A stretch of DNA of 64,000 nucleotides from Staphylococcus condimenti (lineage in GTDB: Bacteria; Bacillota; Bacilli; Staphylococcales; Staphylococcaceae). Position numbers and translations under genes: made by a program. Of this stretch, positions 24,756-33,796 are shown one piece after another. The stretch covers positions 1,736,001-1,800,000 of the forward strand of contig NZ_CP015114.1 of NCBI RefSeq assembly GCF_001618885.1, read 5' to 3'. Each line of letters starts with the position of its first letter. Position 1 is the stretch's first letter. The notes under the pieces were generated by a model. It had not been told where the DNA came from. It saw only the letters and a program-made list of their open reading frames with translations, and searched no databases.

Positions 24756-24947
24756 ATGAAAAGATTACCAATAATAATCCTTAAATTTATGTTCTATTTT
24801 GATATCATGTTCTTCTTTGAATACGTTGTATTTGATAAGGTAGATTACCTTTATTGTTTAGGTTTAGCATTAGCGCTTGTGATCTTTACAGAAATAGGTA
24901 ATCCAAAGAACAAGAAGAAGAAAAAACATGATGATGACAATAAATGA
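24756..24947 (+). CDS. small membrane protein (63 aa), first of three
   Basis: Two hydrophobic segments (about 5-25 and 32-48) and a Lys/Asp-rich tail (KNKKKKKHDDDNK). ATG at 24756 after AGGAGAG. No family recognised. It is first in a row of three similarly sized two-helix proteins spaced 30-60 bases apart. Confidence 0.65.
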   Translation: MKRLPIIILKFMFYFDIMFFFEYVVFDKVDYLYCLGLALALVIFTEIGNPKNKKKKKHDDDNK

Positions 24948-24994
24948 CGGGTATAATCAACTAAAAGATAAACAGACGATTGGATGATAACAAA

Positions 24995-25171
24995 ATGAAT
25001 GTACCAAGAATGTTAATGTATGTGGCACTTATGTGCTTTATAGTCATTGTAGAAATGATATTAGTTGCGACAGTAGGATTACCGAAATATATAGTTATTG
25101 TAATTAGCGTTATTCTTTTGATTTTGGTGGTACTTATCGTAATGGAAGTTGTTAAGAGGAAAAAGAAATAA
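24995..25171 (+). CDS. small membrane protein (about 58 aa), second of three
   Basis: Two hydrophobic helices and a basic tail (VKRKKK). The ATG at 24995 follows GGATG at fair spacing; a TTG at 24980 would add five residues. Similar in plan, though not clearly in sequence, to its neighbours. Confidence 0.6.
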   Translation: MNVPRMLMYVALMCFIVIVEMILVATVGLPKYIVIVISVILLILVVLIVMEVVKRKKK

Positions 25172-25220
25172 GTAGCACTTCTATAAAGATCAAATAATTT
25201 GATAAGGTGGTTAACCCTGA

Positions 25221-25409
25221 ATGGATTCGATGAAAATCACAGTGTTGTCCGTAATTGTGTTTTTGCTTATCGCATTAGAGGTAGCAATGAATAGTTATGC
25301 TAACCCTCATTTATTCTTGATGACAGTAATAAGTATATTTACTGTAGTTGCCGCTGGAGTATTAGTATCTGAAGTCATAAAAGGTTACAAACAAGGTTAT
25401 AAAGAATGA
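25221..25409 (+). CDS. small membrane protein (62 aa), third of three
   Basis: Two hydrophobic helices (about 5-24 and 31-50) and a Lys/Tyr-rich tail (KGYKQGYKE). AAGGTGG lies about 10 bases before ATG. A strong terminator follows directly, closing the small operon. Confidence 0.65.
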   Translation: MDSMKITVLSVIVFLLIALEVAMNSYANPHLFLMTVISIFTVVAAGVLVSEVIKGYKQGYKE

Positions 25410-25415
25410 ACTCTC

Positions 25416-25455
25416 AAGCTTGTACGTTGTAAAAGACGTGCGAGCTTATTTTTAT
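25416..25455 (+). terminator. terminator closing the small-protein operon
   Basis: AAGCTTGTACGT...ACGTGCGAGCTT stem followed by ATTTTTAT. Confidence 0.85.
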
Positions 25456-25490
25456 TGTTATTTTAAAAGAAGGCAATTCAAATTCGTACA

Positions 25491-25510
25491 TGTAACAATG
25501 TTATGTTACA
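25491..25510. promoter_or_regulatory. inverted repeat upstream of DUF4004 gene
   Basis: TGTAACA-N6-TGTTACA, centred about 33 bases before the start codon; possible operator for the regulator itself. Confidence 0.45.
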
Positions 25511-25533
25511 CTGTTGGTAGGAGGTATCGCTCT

Positions 25534-26139
25534 ATGCCAGAACAACTTATTAGTAAGAAAGAACTTTTATTGAAGTGTGACATTACTTATGGTCAGCTTT
25601 ATCGTTGGAAACGCAAGAATCTAATCCCTGATGAATGGTTTATTCGTAAATCAACTTATACAGGTCAGGAATCCTTTCTGCCGAAAGATAAGGTATTGAA
25701 GCGTATCAAAGATATACAAAAATATAAAAATGAATATTCCTTAGATGAATTGGCGAAGATGTTTGCTGAAGAAGGAGAAGCAGCAGAGAATAATGTAATC
25801 AGTGATGAAACATTGATGAATCAATGGTCACGTTATTTTATGAATGAAGTAGGGGAAACATTGTTGAATGAATATCCTAAGCAAAAAGCTGTTTATGTTG
25901 GAACAATTTTAAATGATGTATTAACAAAGAGTATTATATCGATGGATGAATTGCAGGATTTAAAAGACTTTTTACTTCAAAACAGCAAGGAAAATAAACA
26001 GGCGGTCTTATATATTTGTCGAAAACTAGGCATCACTTTTTATTTACTTGTTGAGCAACAAACGGAAATTATTTTAGATAAAAGCGTTAAAGTGCTTGAT
26101 ACGATTCAAGCAGAGAAGCTATTTATGAAAGAACAGTGA
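25534..26139 (+). CDS. DUF4004 (YhbD-like) helix-turn-helix protein
   Basis: A 201-aa protein. The N-terminal MerR-like DNA-binding region reads 'LISKKELLLKCDITYGQLYR' then WKRKNLIPDEWFIRK; the rest is helical and probably mediates dimerisation. The true start is ATG 25534 with GGAGG nine bases before. Longer reading to 25420 would run through the preceding terminator and the inverted repeat. Function unknown; autoregulation is suggested by the palindrome upstream. Confidence 0.82.
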   Translation: MPEQLISKKELLLKCDITYGQLYRWKRKNLIPDEWFIRKSTYTGQESFLPKDKVLKRIKDIQKYKNEYSLDELAKMFAEEGEAAENNVISDETLMNQWSRYFMNEVGETLLNEYPKQKAVYVGTILNDVLTKSIISMDELQDLKDFLLQNSKENKQAVLYICRKLGITFYLLVEQQTEIILDKSVKVLDTIQAEKLFMKEQ

Positions 26140-26223
26140 AGATATGAGATAATAGTACAGATATCTTACTTAATACAGATGTGAAGGAATGTATTCAAGT
26201 TTAAGCATACAGTAAAAATAATG

Positions 26224-26248
26224 CCCCAAACAGATAAACTGTTTGGGG
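26224..26248. terminator. bidirectional terminator
   Basis: CCCCAAACAG...CTGTTTGGGG between convergent genes. Confidence 0.85.
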
Positions 26249-26256
26249 TTTGTTGA

Positions 26257-26478
26257 TTACTTGTTTTTAGTTGCTCTAATGAATAGTCCGAGTAACGTGA
26301 ACGTTGTTACAGCAAATACGATATTCATGATTGAAAGAATCTCTATGATGACAACGTCTTTACCTAAACGTTCAAATGCATTCTGCTGCATCTCTTGATC
26401 AGTGTTAAAGTTACCTTCTTCTACACGTGAAGGCTTTTCTTCTAAATCTTTCATCATTCTGTCTTCTACAAAAGGCAT
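26257..26478 (-). CDS. small tail-anchored-like membrane protein (73 aa)
   Basis: Starts at ATG 26478 because AAAGGAGG lies about 9 bases upstream; the longer reading from 26508 would include that site. A hydrophilic acidic N-terminus (about 45 aa) is followed by one hydrophobic segment ('ILSIMNIVFAVTTFTLLGLF') and a short basic tail. No family recognised. It sits 24 bases after the MFS gene stop and may be cotranscribed with it. Confidence 0.65.
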   Translation of the reverse strand: MPFVEDRMMKDLEEKPSRVEEGNFNTDQEMQQNAFERLGKDVVIIEILSIMNIVFAVTTFTLLGLFIRATKNK

Positions 26479-26532
26479 AATGGATTCCTCCTTTGTTGCT
26501 AAATCCATTCCCTCTTATCATAAAAACAAACT

Positions 26533-27717
26533 TTAAACCGTTCTTTCTTCTTGTTGTAATGCACGATAACTTATCCAACTGCTGATTAAACCAATGATTA
26601 AGATGGCAGTCGCAAATAACAATGCAGAGTTATAATTGCCGGATTTTCCGATAAGGTAACCTGAAACAAAAGGTGCAATCATTTGTCCAATACTGTAGAT
26701 AACAGTTAATGTCGCAATGAAGTTAGACTTACTGCCTGTTTGGAACATTAGCATTTGTCCTTTGGACATAAATAGTGTTGTGAGACCTAAGAAAGTACTG
26801 CCGAATAATAGTGAACTGATAATCAAGCTGGCAATATCATGAGAAATCACAGGTAAACAAACACTGATAATTTGTAATCCGAAGGCCATGTAAGTTGCTT
26901 TACTATAATCTAATTTTTCCGCAATCATCGACCAAACAACAGTAGAAGGAATTGCGCCTAATCCTACAAACATCCAACTTAAAGCTGCATATTCAGAAAA
27001 TGCAGGAATAGATTTGATAATCGCAACTAAGAAAGTTCCTGTAATGATATAACCCGCACCTTCGCAAAAGTAGGCGATCGAGAACCAGCGCATAAACTTG
27101 GGATTTAGACGGTGGGTAGTCTTACTTCCTTTGTTATCCTGAGCATGTGTCTCTACTGGAGGATTTTCTTTCATAAAGAAGATGACCAGTAATCCGAGTA
27201 TTAAAGAGAATACACCTAGGATAATCCAAGTCATCTGCCAAGTGGATTCATCCGTAAAGAAGAATACATAAATACTGCTTGAGAATAACCCTAGACCTAC
27301 CGCACTATATAACAACCCGGAAATACCTTCCTTGTGAGCCTGGCGCAATGCTTCTAAAACTACATTTGAAGCAAGTACAAAGACAGTCCCGCTTGTGATA
27401 CCAGCAATGAGACGCAGTATTGACCATAATATGTAATTTGTCGTGAATCCCATTAAGATAATGGAGAGAATATTAAGTATTAGATAGATTTTGACATCTA
27501 CAACTTTGCTTTTGAAAATGAAAAACATGGGAATAATCGCACCGAGTAAATAACCAAGATAATTAATGGTCGCAAGTAATCCTGCGGCTTGATCACTCAT
27601 ATGCTCAGCATGTTGCATGAACGGTAAAATCGGCGTATAGGCAAAACGCCCGATTGCCATAACAATAAATAAAGAAGCCATTCCCAATAAAAGCTGTCTA
27701 TGAGCATGATGATTCAT
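26533..27717 (-). CDS. YbfB/YjiJ-type MFS transporter
   Basis: A 394-aa major facilitator with 12 hydrophobic segments. 'GRFAYTPILPFMQHAEHMSD' followed by 'GLLATINYLGYLLGA' near the N-terminus is the signature of the YbfB/YjiJ subfamily. Substrate unknown. GGAGGCG precedes the ATG. Confidence 0.85.
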   Translation of the reverse strand: MNHHAHRQLLLGMASLFIVMAIGRFAYTPILPFMQHAEHMSDQAAGLLATINYLGYLLGAIIPMFFIFKSKVVDVKIYLILNILSIILMGFTTNYILWSILRLIAGITSGTVFVLASNVVLEALRQAHKEGISGLLYSAVGLGLFSSSIYVFFFTDESTWQMTWIILGVFSLILGLLVIFFMKENPPVETHAQDNKGSKTTHRLNPKFMRWFSIAYFCEGAGYIITGTFLVAIIKSIPAFSEYAALSWMFVGLGAIPSTVVWSMIAEKLDYSKATYMAFGLQIISVCLPVISHDIASLIISSLLFGSTFLGLTTLFMSKGQMLMFQTGSKSNFIATLTVIYSIGQMIAPFVSGYLIGKSGNYNSALLFATAILIIGLISSWISYRALQQEERTV

Positions 27718-27868
27718 AGAATCGCCTCCTTTTGTGATATGGCCTCTATTATACGCTTATTAATCTATTAATAATAATGAAGTTTTATGAATATTAAGAT
27801 AAGTTAAACTTATCGTTGTTTTTTACGCAGAGAATAAACTTTTTAGATGGTATCTTATCCCTCAATTA

Positions 27869-28894
27869 TTAACTCGTTGATTTTTTGATACCGAATATTT
27901 TCCAATAAGTCCCAAGTCTCCAAATATATTCAAGTGGCCCATATTTAAAGTTTTTCAACCAAATACTAGAGAAAGTAAATTGAATGATATAAATTACGAG
28001 GCAAATCCAAAATGTATTCATAAAATCAACGTGGTGTTTGCCAAATATTAATATAGCAACATAAATCAATAATGTTTGCCCGATATAGTTTGTAAGTGCC
28101 ATTCTGCCATACAGACGTAATGGCGATAACAATTTACCGATAATATCAACTCTGACGAGTAATAAAAGTAATGATACATAAAACACCGCAATAAATGGGC
28201 TAGTGATGATCAGTAAGTGATCATATATTTCTCGATTTTGAATGAATATATCAGCTTCTTTTTTGCTTAAATGAGGGACGAGCATTGGGTTATTAATTAA
28301 TTGATGCGCTTTAAATAATACAGTCCAGCTTGCTAAAGATAAAATACCTGAAACAGCAGTTACAAGTGTTAAAATCTTTGTTTTAATATGAGTGAATAAT
28401 TCAAATTGACCTGCAGCTAAACCTAAAATAAAGTAGGGTAAAGGCAGAATGATTTTGCTGTTTAAATATATAAAAGCGATTAATATAACGAGACCTATTA
28501 CTAAATTAATATATTTATTCAAATAAAAGAAGGGGATTAAAAATAAGCCGAAAATAGCATATATGAATAAAGCCTCTCCTGGCTGCAAGAATTGATGTAT
28601 AATCCCGAATATTCCTAAGAAGAAAAGACGTCTTAAAAATAATTTGTTGGCATTTAAACCTTTCTGTTTAGCGTTATTAATAAAAATATAAAAACCTACT
28701 CCGAATAAAAATGAGAAAATCGCAAAAAATTTATTTTCTACAAAATAATCGATAAGAGCTAAGTAATTAACTTGGTTTTGATTAATTAAGTCAGAAGGCT
28801 GCATCATTGATATAATATTAGTCAAGATAATACCTAATAATGCAAAACCTCTCATAAAATCTAATTCTGAAATTCTTTTTGTCTGCACTTGCAT
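27869..28894 (-). CDS. DUF418 family membrane protein
   Basis: A 341-aa protein with about nine hydrophobic segments. The N-terminus 'RISELDFMRGFALLGIILTN' and 'FFAIFSFLFGVGFYIF' are typical of DUF418 proteins (YeiB-like). Function unknown. It begins 17 bases after the YxeA-like gene, so the two form an operon. Confidence 0.85.
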   Translation of the reverse strand: MQVQTKRISELDFMRGFALLGIILTNIISMMQPSDLINQNQVNYLALIDYFVENKFFAIFSFLFGVGFYIFINNAKQKGLNANKLFLRRLFFLGIFGIIHQFLQPGEALFIYAIFGLFLIPFFYLNKYINLVIGLVILIAFIYLNSKIILPLPYFILGLAAGQFELFTHIKTKILTLVTAVSGILSLASWTVLFKAHQLINNPMLVPHLSKKEADIFIQNREIYDHLLIITSPFIAVFYVSLLLLLVRVDIIGKLLSPLRLYGRMALTNYIGQTLLIYVAILIFGKHHVDFMNTFWICLVIYIIQFTFSSIWLKNFKYGPLEYIWRLGTYWKIFGIKKSTS

Positions 28895-28911
28895 AAATAA
28901 CTCCTTCTGAA

Positions 28912-29289
28912 CTACTCTTTTTCAATTGCTTTTAATGCTTGCTGAGGTACATCGTTTTTACTTACTTCTTCGAATGTTTCAACATGGGCACCTTTATGTT
29001 TAATTTTGAGATAATGATCTGTTTTTAATTTCTGAATGGCTTCAAATGTTATCTTTCGGCTTTTTCCTTTTTCGTTATAAACAGGCTGTGTATAGCTTAC
29101 TCTGTTATACTCCAATTGTTTGTCAGGACGCTTTGTTTTGAGATAGCTTTCTTCTTTTTTAACTAGAGGATTAAATTGATGAAGTATAGCAAAATATTCT
29201 CCTTCTTGATGTTTATCATTTGAAAATATATAAATTAAAGCCGAGGCAAAAAATATTAAAGGTAAAATAATAATAAATGATTTTTTCAT
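28912..29289 (-). CDS. YxeA family (DUF1093) exported protein
   Basis: A 125-aa protein. A hydrophobic signal/anchor (residues 3-22) is followed by a small domain with 'EYNRVSYTQPVYNEKGKSRK' and 'LKIKHKGAHVETFEEVSKND', as in YxeA-like proteins of OB-fold type. The ATG at 29289 has AAAGGAG upstream; the longer start at 29307 would bury it. First gene of an operon with the DUF418 protein. Confidence 0.82.
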   Translation of the reverse strand: MKKSFIIILPLIFFASALIYIFSNDKHQEGEYFAILHQFNPLVKKEESYLKTKRPDKQLEYNRVSYTQPVYNEKGKSRKITFEAIQKLKTDHYLKIKHKGAHVETFEEVSKNDVPQQALKAIEKE

Positions 29290-29465
29290 AACTTCTCCTT
29301 TCAACAATCACTATCGTAGCAAGGATTTGAAGCGCTGCCTACTTACAGTTTTGTCACCTTTGTGTTATATGGGTTTAAGTATTAAAGAGAATTTTAAAAG
29401 CAGATTTTTTCGTAATAAAAAGAATGTATCAAGAGGTAAGGAAATAATTAAGTAATTGAAAATAA

Positions 29466-29504
29466 AAGATGAGACTAGGTACATAAAGCACCTAATCTCA
29501 TCTT
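29466..29504. terminator. bidirectional hairpin terminator
   Basis: AAGATGAGACTAGGT...ACCTAATCTCATCTT long stem. Confidence 0.75.
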
Positions 29505-29538
29505 AAATAATATTTTTATCATATTTTAACGAATATGT

Positions 29539-29673
29539 TTATTTGTCATCTTTTTTATCTTTTTTGTCGCCGCCTAATTTATCTTTAGCGTACTCTTTAC
29601 CTTTATCAATGTACTCATCTTTGTGTTCGTTTAAATGTTCTTCGCCTTTTTTCTTAATATCGTCAAAGTTCAT
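29539..29673 (-). CDS. small Lys/Asp-rich protein (44 aa)
   Basis: Reads MNFDDIKKKGEEHLNEHKDE and ends GGDKKDKKDDK. AAGGAGGA lies about 8 bases before the ATG, and the hairpin at 29466 can end its transcript. It is highly charged, probably disordered or helical, and resembles small stress-type staphylococcal proteins; I cannot name it. The plus-strand reading frame over this stretch is a shadow. Confidence 0.7.
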   Translation of the reverse strand: MNFDDIKKKGEEHLNEHKDEYIDKGKEYAKDKLGGDKKDKKDDK

Positions 29674-29891
29674 AATTTATTCCTCCTTCAAATTTAAGTA
29701 CAGTTATGGGTTACCCCGTGATGAGGTACTGAAACACAATAATTTCAATAAATTTTGAAGTAAATTGAAAAATGGCTCAACCACTAGGTCTATAGAGCTA
29801 AATTTATTTTCAAAAAAATATAGTTGATACGCTACAATTAAGTATCGGATTAAAAAAAGTTGATGTTTTTATACATATTTCATTTTTGTTT

Positions 29892-31760
29892 TTAGTTCTT
29901 TTTATTCAAATGCAGTAAATCAAGTTGAACCAGCAGCGGGTCATGATCACTTGCACGTCCTGACATGTCTGTGAAGTCTGAATTGACATGTACCATATCT
30001 AATTTAGAATGCGGTGCAAGATTATTAGATACAACAACATGGTCTAAAGCTTGTGAGTTGCCTTGATAAACGTATGAATAACGCTCGTTTTGAGGTACGT
30101 TGTTCACTAAATCTGTCATTTGATTACCTTCTAATGTTTTAAGAGGTTGTGACCATTGGAAATCATTAAAATCACCTAATGCTACAATGTTAGCCTTTGG
30201 ATTGTCTTGTTTAACTTGTGTCACAAAACGTGAGACGGCTTTCGCAATTTCAACGCGTTGTGTTTCACTACCTAAATTGACAGGTTGGTTTTTACCGAAT
30301 AAGGCATCGTCGCCATTTTTAGAATTCCAATGATTCGCAATCGCAATGACTTGTTTGCCTCGGAATTTGAATTGAGCTGCTAAAGGTTTGCGGGAATCTA
30401 TAAATGCTGGATTATTTGGATCAATTCTTCCAGGGTTACGTGTTAAGTTGCCTTTTTGATAAGAGACAGCAGTATTAGCATCACCTGGTTTAATCTTACT
30501 ATCAAATTGAACACGGTTAGGATTATATAAGAAACCAACACGGATATTAGCACCCGGTTGACCACCGTCTTTATTCATTTCAGGGTCGATATTAATATAT
30601 TTATATTCTGGCCCCCCGGCAGTCTTAATAGCTTTAATAAGGCGTTGGTATGATTGGTCTCCTTGCGGTCCTCCATTGCCTGGACCGTCGTTATCTTGAA
30701 CTTCTGTCACGCCGATAATATCAGGTTGTTTCATGTTTTTGACAATACCATTTGCCAGTTTTTGTGCTTTATCATCACTTGATGATTTTATATCATTTGA
30801 GAAGTTTTCTAAATTATAAGAAGCCATTGTTAATTTTTGTTTTTCAGGATTGATAGAAGTAGGCTGAGGTTGTGTTTGTCCTTTTTGGTAAGCCTTTTTC
30901 ATGTCATCTAAATCTACATTGATTTTATAGTTTTGGAAACCGTAATTTACATAACCGATAATTGGTCCTTTAAAATGATCGCCAGTTACCACATTAAAAT
31001 CACGCGCTTTATTATTGTCATACATTTTAAAAGGGATACGTTCTCCATTGGCATCATTTTGTTTTAATAATAATCCGCCGTTTTTCGTTTCTGCAGGGTG
31101 GTCTTCAGGCACTGTAAATAAGTCGCCATGCTCTTGAGGTCCTACACTGCGGACATTACCTGTTTGCACACGCATGCCTTCTAATGATTCCCAGTAATCT
31201 ATCGCGTATTGATTACGATCGAAACTTTTGAAATTATCATTAGCTGAAATAGCTTCAGGTATATGTTTGATGACGTAAGGTTTTGGAAGCGGCTGGTTGT
31301 TGGACTCTATTGAAATTTTACCTCCGCGGTCATCACGTGCATTGATTTCTGTAACAGGTAAATCTGTATTAGCTTTGTCATCATAGCCGTCAATCGCATA
31401 TTCGTTAACAGTACCTGTGACTTTGACAGCGTCACCGACTTTAACATCTGCTTTTTTATTGCCGGAATAAACAATGATGCCTTCAGAAGTGTTAGGGTTA
31501 TTATCTATTTTGCTGTCAGGTGTCTGCATATGGAAGTAATGTTGACCGCGAATTTCATATTGGTATGTAACGATACCTTCAACATTTTGTACTTTTTTAT
31601 TATTGAGCGGTGAATAATGACCTGTACCTTGTATGTCATGGATGCTTACAGTTTTGGTATCAGGTGTGGATGTTGCTTCTGCATGTACTGCTTGAGGGGT
31701 AAGTATAACAGTAGCTGTCGCGACTGCTGAAAAAACAGGTTTTAAAAATTTCTTTTTCAT
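29892..31760 (-). CDS. secreted endonuclease/exonuclease/phosphatase-family nuclease
   Basis: A 622-aa exported protein. The signal peptide ends at about residue 28 (...PQAVHA). An OB-fold-like region (about 35-280) precedes an EEP nuclease domain (about 310-615). The domain shows 'TMASYNLENFSND', the catalytic Glu in VTEVQDN, 'IANHWNSKNGDD', 'ALGDFNDF' and 'SDHDPLLVQL' at the end. Similar to extracellular nucleases of the ExeM/YhcR type. No LPXTG motif, so it is probably released. Monocistronic. Confidence 0.87.
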   Translation of the reverse strand: MKKKFLKPVFSAVATATVILTPQAVHAEATSTPDTKTVSIHDIQGTGHYSPLNNKKVQNVEGIVTYQYEIRGQHYFHMQTPDSKIDNNPNTSEGIIVYSGNKKADVKVGDAVKVTGTVNEYAIDGYDDKANTDLPVTEINARDDRGGKISIESNNQPLPKPYVIKHIPEAISANDNFKSFDRNQYAIDYWESLEGMRVQTGNVRSVGPQEHGDLFTVPEDHPAETKNGGLLLKQNDANGERIPFKMYDNNKARDFNVVTGDHFKGPIIGYVNYGFQNYKINVDLDDMKKAYQKGQTQPQPTSINPEKQKLTMASYNLENFSNDIKSSSDDKAQKLANGIVKNMKQPDIIGVTEVQDNDGPGNGGPQGDQSYQRLIKAIKTAGGPEYKYINIDPEMNKDGGQPGANIRVGFLYNPNRVQFDSKIKPGDANTAVSYQKGNLTRNPGRIDPNNPAFIDSRKPLAAQFKFRGKQVIAIANHWNSKNGDDALFGKNQPVNLGSETQRVEIAKAVSRFVTQVKQDNPKANIVALGDFNDFQWSQPLKTLEGNQMTDLVNNVPQNERYSYVYQGNSQALDHVVVSNNLAPHSKLDMVHVNSDFTDMSGRASDHDPLLVQLDLLHLNKKN

Positions 31761-31975
31761 TAATGCTCCTCCGAATATGTATGAATTTTGTTTTAATTAT
31801 AACAATAAAGTAATTAACTATTTGTTAACTTTTCGTAAATATAGACTTTAAATGAAATGCTATTTTTGTGCATAGGATTTTTAAAATTTGTTTGAGTTTG
31901 AATATAAATAAATGATTGTGAAAGAAGTGAAAAGGGAATTTTAAAATTATATAGAAACAATGAGGAGGCGTTAGT

Positions 31976-33058
31976 GTGGATTATACAAGATTAGGTAACT
32001 CCGGTTTAAACGTTTCAAGATATGCATTGGGTACGATTCCTTTTGCAGGCAGCAATGGTTTTGAAAATGCAGGCGGTATGACGGAAAAAGAAGTTGAATA
32101 CTTCATTGATTATGCTTTAGAACAAGGTATCAACCAGTTTGATACGGCTAATCTGTATTCTAAAGGTGATTCGGAAATTGCTTTAGGAAAAGGGATTCGC
32201 AATCATCGAGATGAAATGGTCATCAGTACGAAAACAGGTTTCCCATATAATGACAATCCTAATAATGTTGGAGCATCTAGACTCAATATTGAGCGTTCAA
32301 TTGATCATTCTTTAAAACGATTAGGTACGGATTATGTGGATTTATATTATGTGCATACTTGGGATGGTCAAGTTCCGGTAGAAGAGACAATTCAAACAAT
32401 GAATGATTTGATTCAAAAAGGTAAAATCCGCTATTGGGGTGTATCTAACTATAGTGGTTGGAATTTAGCACAAACTTATACGTATGCGACACAAAATAAT
32501 ATGGCTCCGCCTATTGCACAACAAATATACTATACTCCGGAATCACGAGAAGCCGAGTATGAGTTATTACCAGCAGGTAGTGAGTTGGGTGTCGGAAACA
32601 GTATTTGGTCACCTCTAGGAGAAGGATTACTCACTGGCAAGATAACACGCGATCAAAAAGGTGAACCTCACACCCGACAAGGTGATGGTTGGCCAGAACC
32701 TTATATTAAAAATCATGAACTATTTTATAAATTGATTGATTTGGTAACAGAAATTGCGCATAAACATAATGCTACAATACCTCAAGTTGTATTAGCTTGG
32801 CTGCGTGATAGACCTAATGTAGATTCGATTGTTATTGCCGCACGAAACAAAGAACAGTTAAAAGAAAATATTGGGTCTTATAATTTACAATTGACTGCTG
32901 ATGAGGTAAATGCAATTAATGAATTAACGATTCCAGAGCCTATTTATCCTTTATGGCACCGTGCTATGAATTCATCGGCAAGAGCTTCTGAAGCAGAAAA
33001 AGAGTATATGAGAGACTATCAAGAATTGATGGATCGAAAAGACAATTTAATTCAATAA
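31976..33058 (+). CDS. aldo/keto reductase
   Basis: A 360-aa NADPH-dependent oxidoreductase with a TIM barrel. 'MDYTRLGNSGLNVSRYALGT' opens the fold. Catalytic Asp and Tyr sit in 'FDTANLYSKGDSE', Lys in 'VISTKTGFPY' and His in 'DLYYVHTWD'. Most like the YhdN/KAB subfamily. Starts with GTG after GAGGAGG. Substrate unknown. Confidence 0.87.
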   Translation: MDYTRLGNSGLNVSRYALGTIPFAGSNGFENAGGMTEKEVEYFIDYALEQGINQFDTANLYSKGDSEIALGKGIRNHRDEMVISTKTGFPYNDNPNNVGASRLNIERSIDHSLKRLGTDYVDLYYVHTWDGQVPVEETIQTMNDLIQKGKIRYWGVSNYSGWNLAQTYTYATQNNMAPPIAQQIYYTPESREAEYELLPAGSELGVGNSIWSPLGEGLLTGKITRDQKGEPHTRQGDGWPEPYIKNHELFYKLIDLVTEIAHKHNATIPQVVLAWLRDRPNVDSIVIAARNKEQLKENIGSYNLQLTADEVNAINELTIPEPIYPLWHRAMNSSARASEAEKEYMRDYQELMDRKDNLIQ

Positions 33059-33068
33059 AATGACAAGC

Positions 33069-33100
33069 GTCCCATTCGTTAAGAAAGTGACGAATGGGAC
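33069..33100. terminator. hairpin after aldo/keto reductase gene
   Basis: GTCCCATTCGT...ACGAATGGGAC perfect 11-bp stem, weak T-run. Confidence 0.65.
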
Positions 33101-33263
33101 ATATTAATATCTAATGGTTTACATTATGGGTTATATATTCAAAAAGTAAATAATATAAAAAATTATAATTTAAGGATGGACTTGTAAGTAGATAGTTAGA
33201 TATACTAATATTAATCATTATATTATTCTAAATTTTTGTTTAATAAAGAGAGGAGGAACTAAA

Positions 33264-33737
33264 ATGATTAAAAGAACAGCAGAACATGTCTTAACTTGGA
33301 TCGGTGTAGGAGTTGCAGCGCTTGGGTTATTGTTGATTGGTTTAATGTTGCCATTTATGAGCGGAGATGCTTTTATCCAGGGTATGCAAGAAGGTGACGG
33401 AAATCTTACGTATGAAGATGCAGCAACTTCAGCTTCAATTTTCCAAACATTCGCTACAGTTGGTTTAGTATTAGGTCTCGTAACATTAATACTAGCAATT
33501 ATTGGTGGTATATTTATTAGTAAGAAAGCGAAAATAGCAGGTATTTTGCTATTAATCGCTGGGGTTATTACGTTACTAGGAAACTGGATTTCTGCAATTT
33601 TATGGATTGTGGCAGGTATCTTGCTATTAGTGAAAAAACCTAAAAGAGATACTCTGACTGAAGATGGTTATTATAATTACGATAAGGCCAATGAAGTTGC
33701 GAAAGAACGTACAGAAGAGGATCCTTATAAATATTAA
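33264..33737 (+). CDS. DUF4064 family membrane protein
   Basis: A 157-aa protein. The first segment 'RTAEHVLTWIGVGVAALGLL' and three further hydrophobic segments match the DUF4064 plan seen in staphylococci. A charged C-terminal tail with repeated Glu/Lys (residues 127-157) follows. Function unknown. GAGGAGGAA precedes the ATG. Confidence 0.82.
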   Translation: MIKRTAEHVLTWIGVGVAALGLLLIGLMLPFMSGDAFIQGMQEGDGNLTYEDAATSASIFQTFATVGLVLGLVTLILAIIGGIFISKKAKIAGILLLIAGVITLLGNWISAILWIVAGILLLVKKPKRDTLTEDGYYNYDKANEVAKERTEEDPYKY

Positions 33738-33747
33738 AACCATAGAG

Positions 33748-33779
33748 AAATCGCCTAACAGTAAATTAGGCGATTTTTT
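33748..33779. terminator. terminator after DUF4064 gene
   Basis: AAATCGCCTAA...TTAGGCGATTT followed by TTT. Confidence 0.88.
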
Positions 33780-33796
33780 GTGTTTAAAATTCGTAT

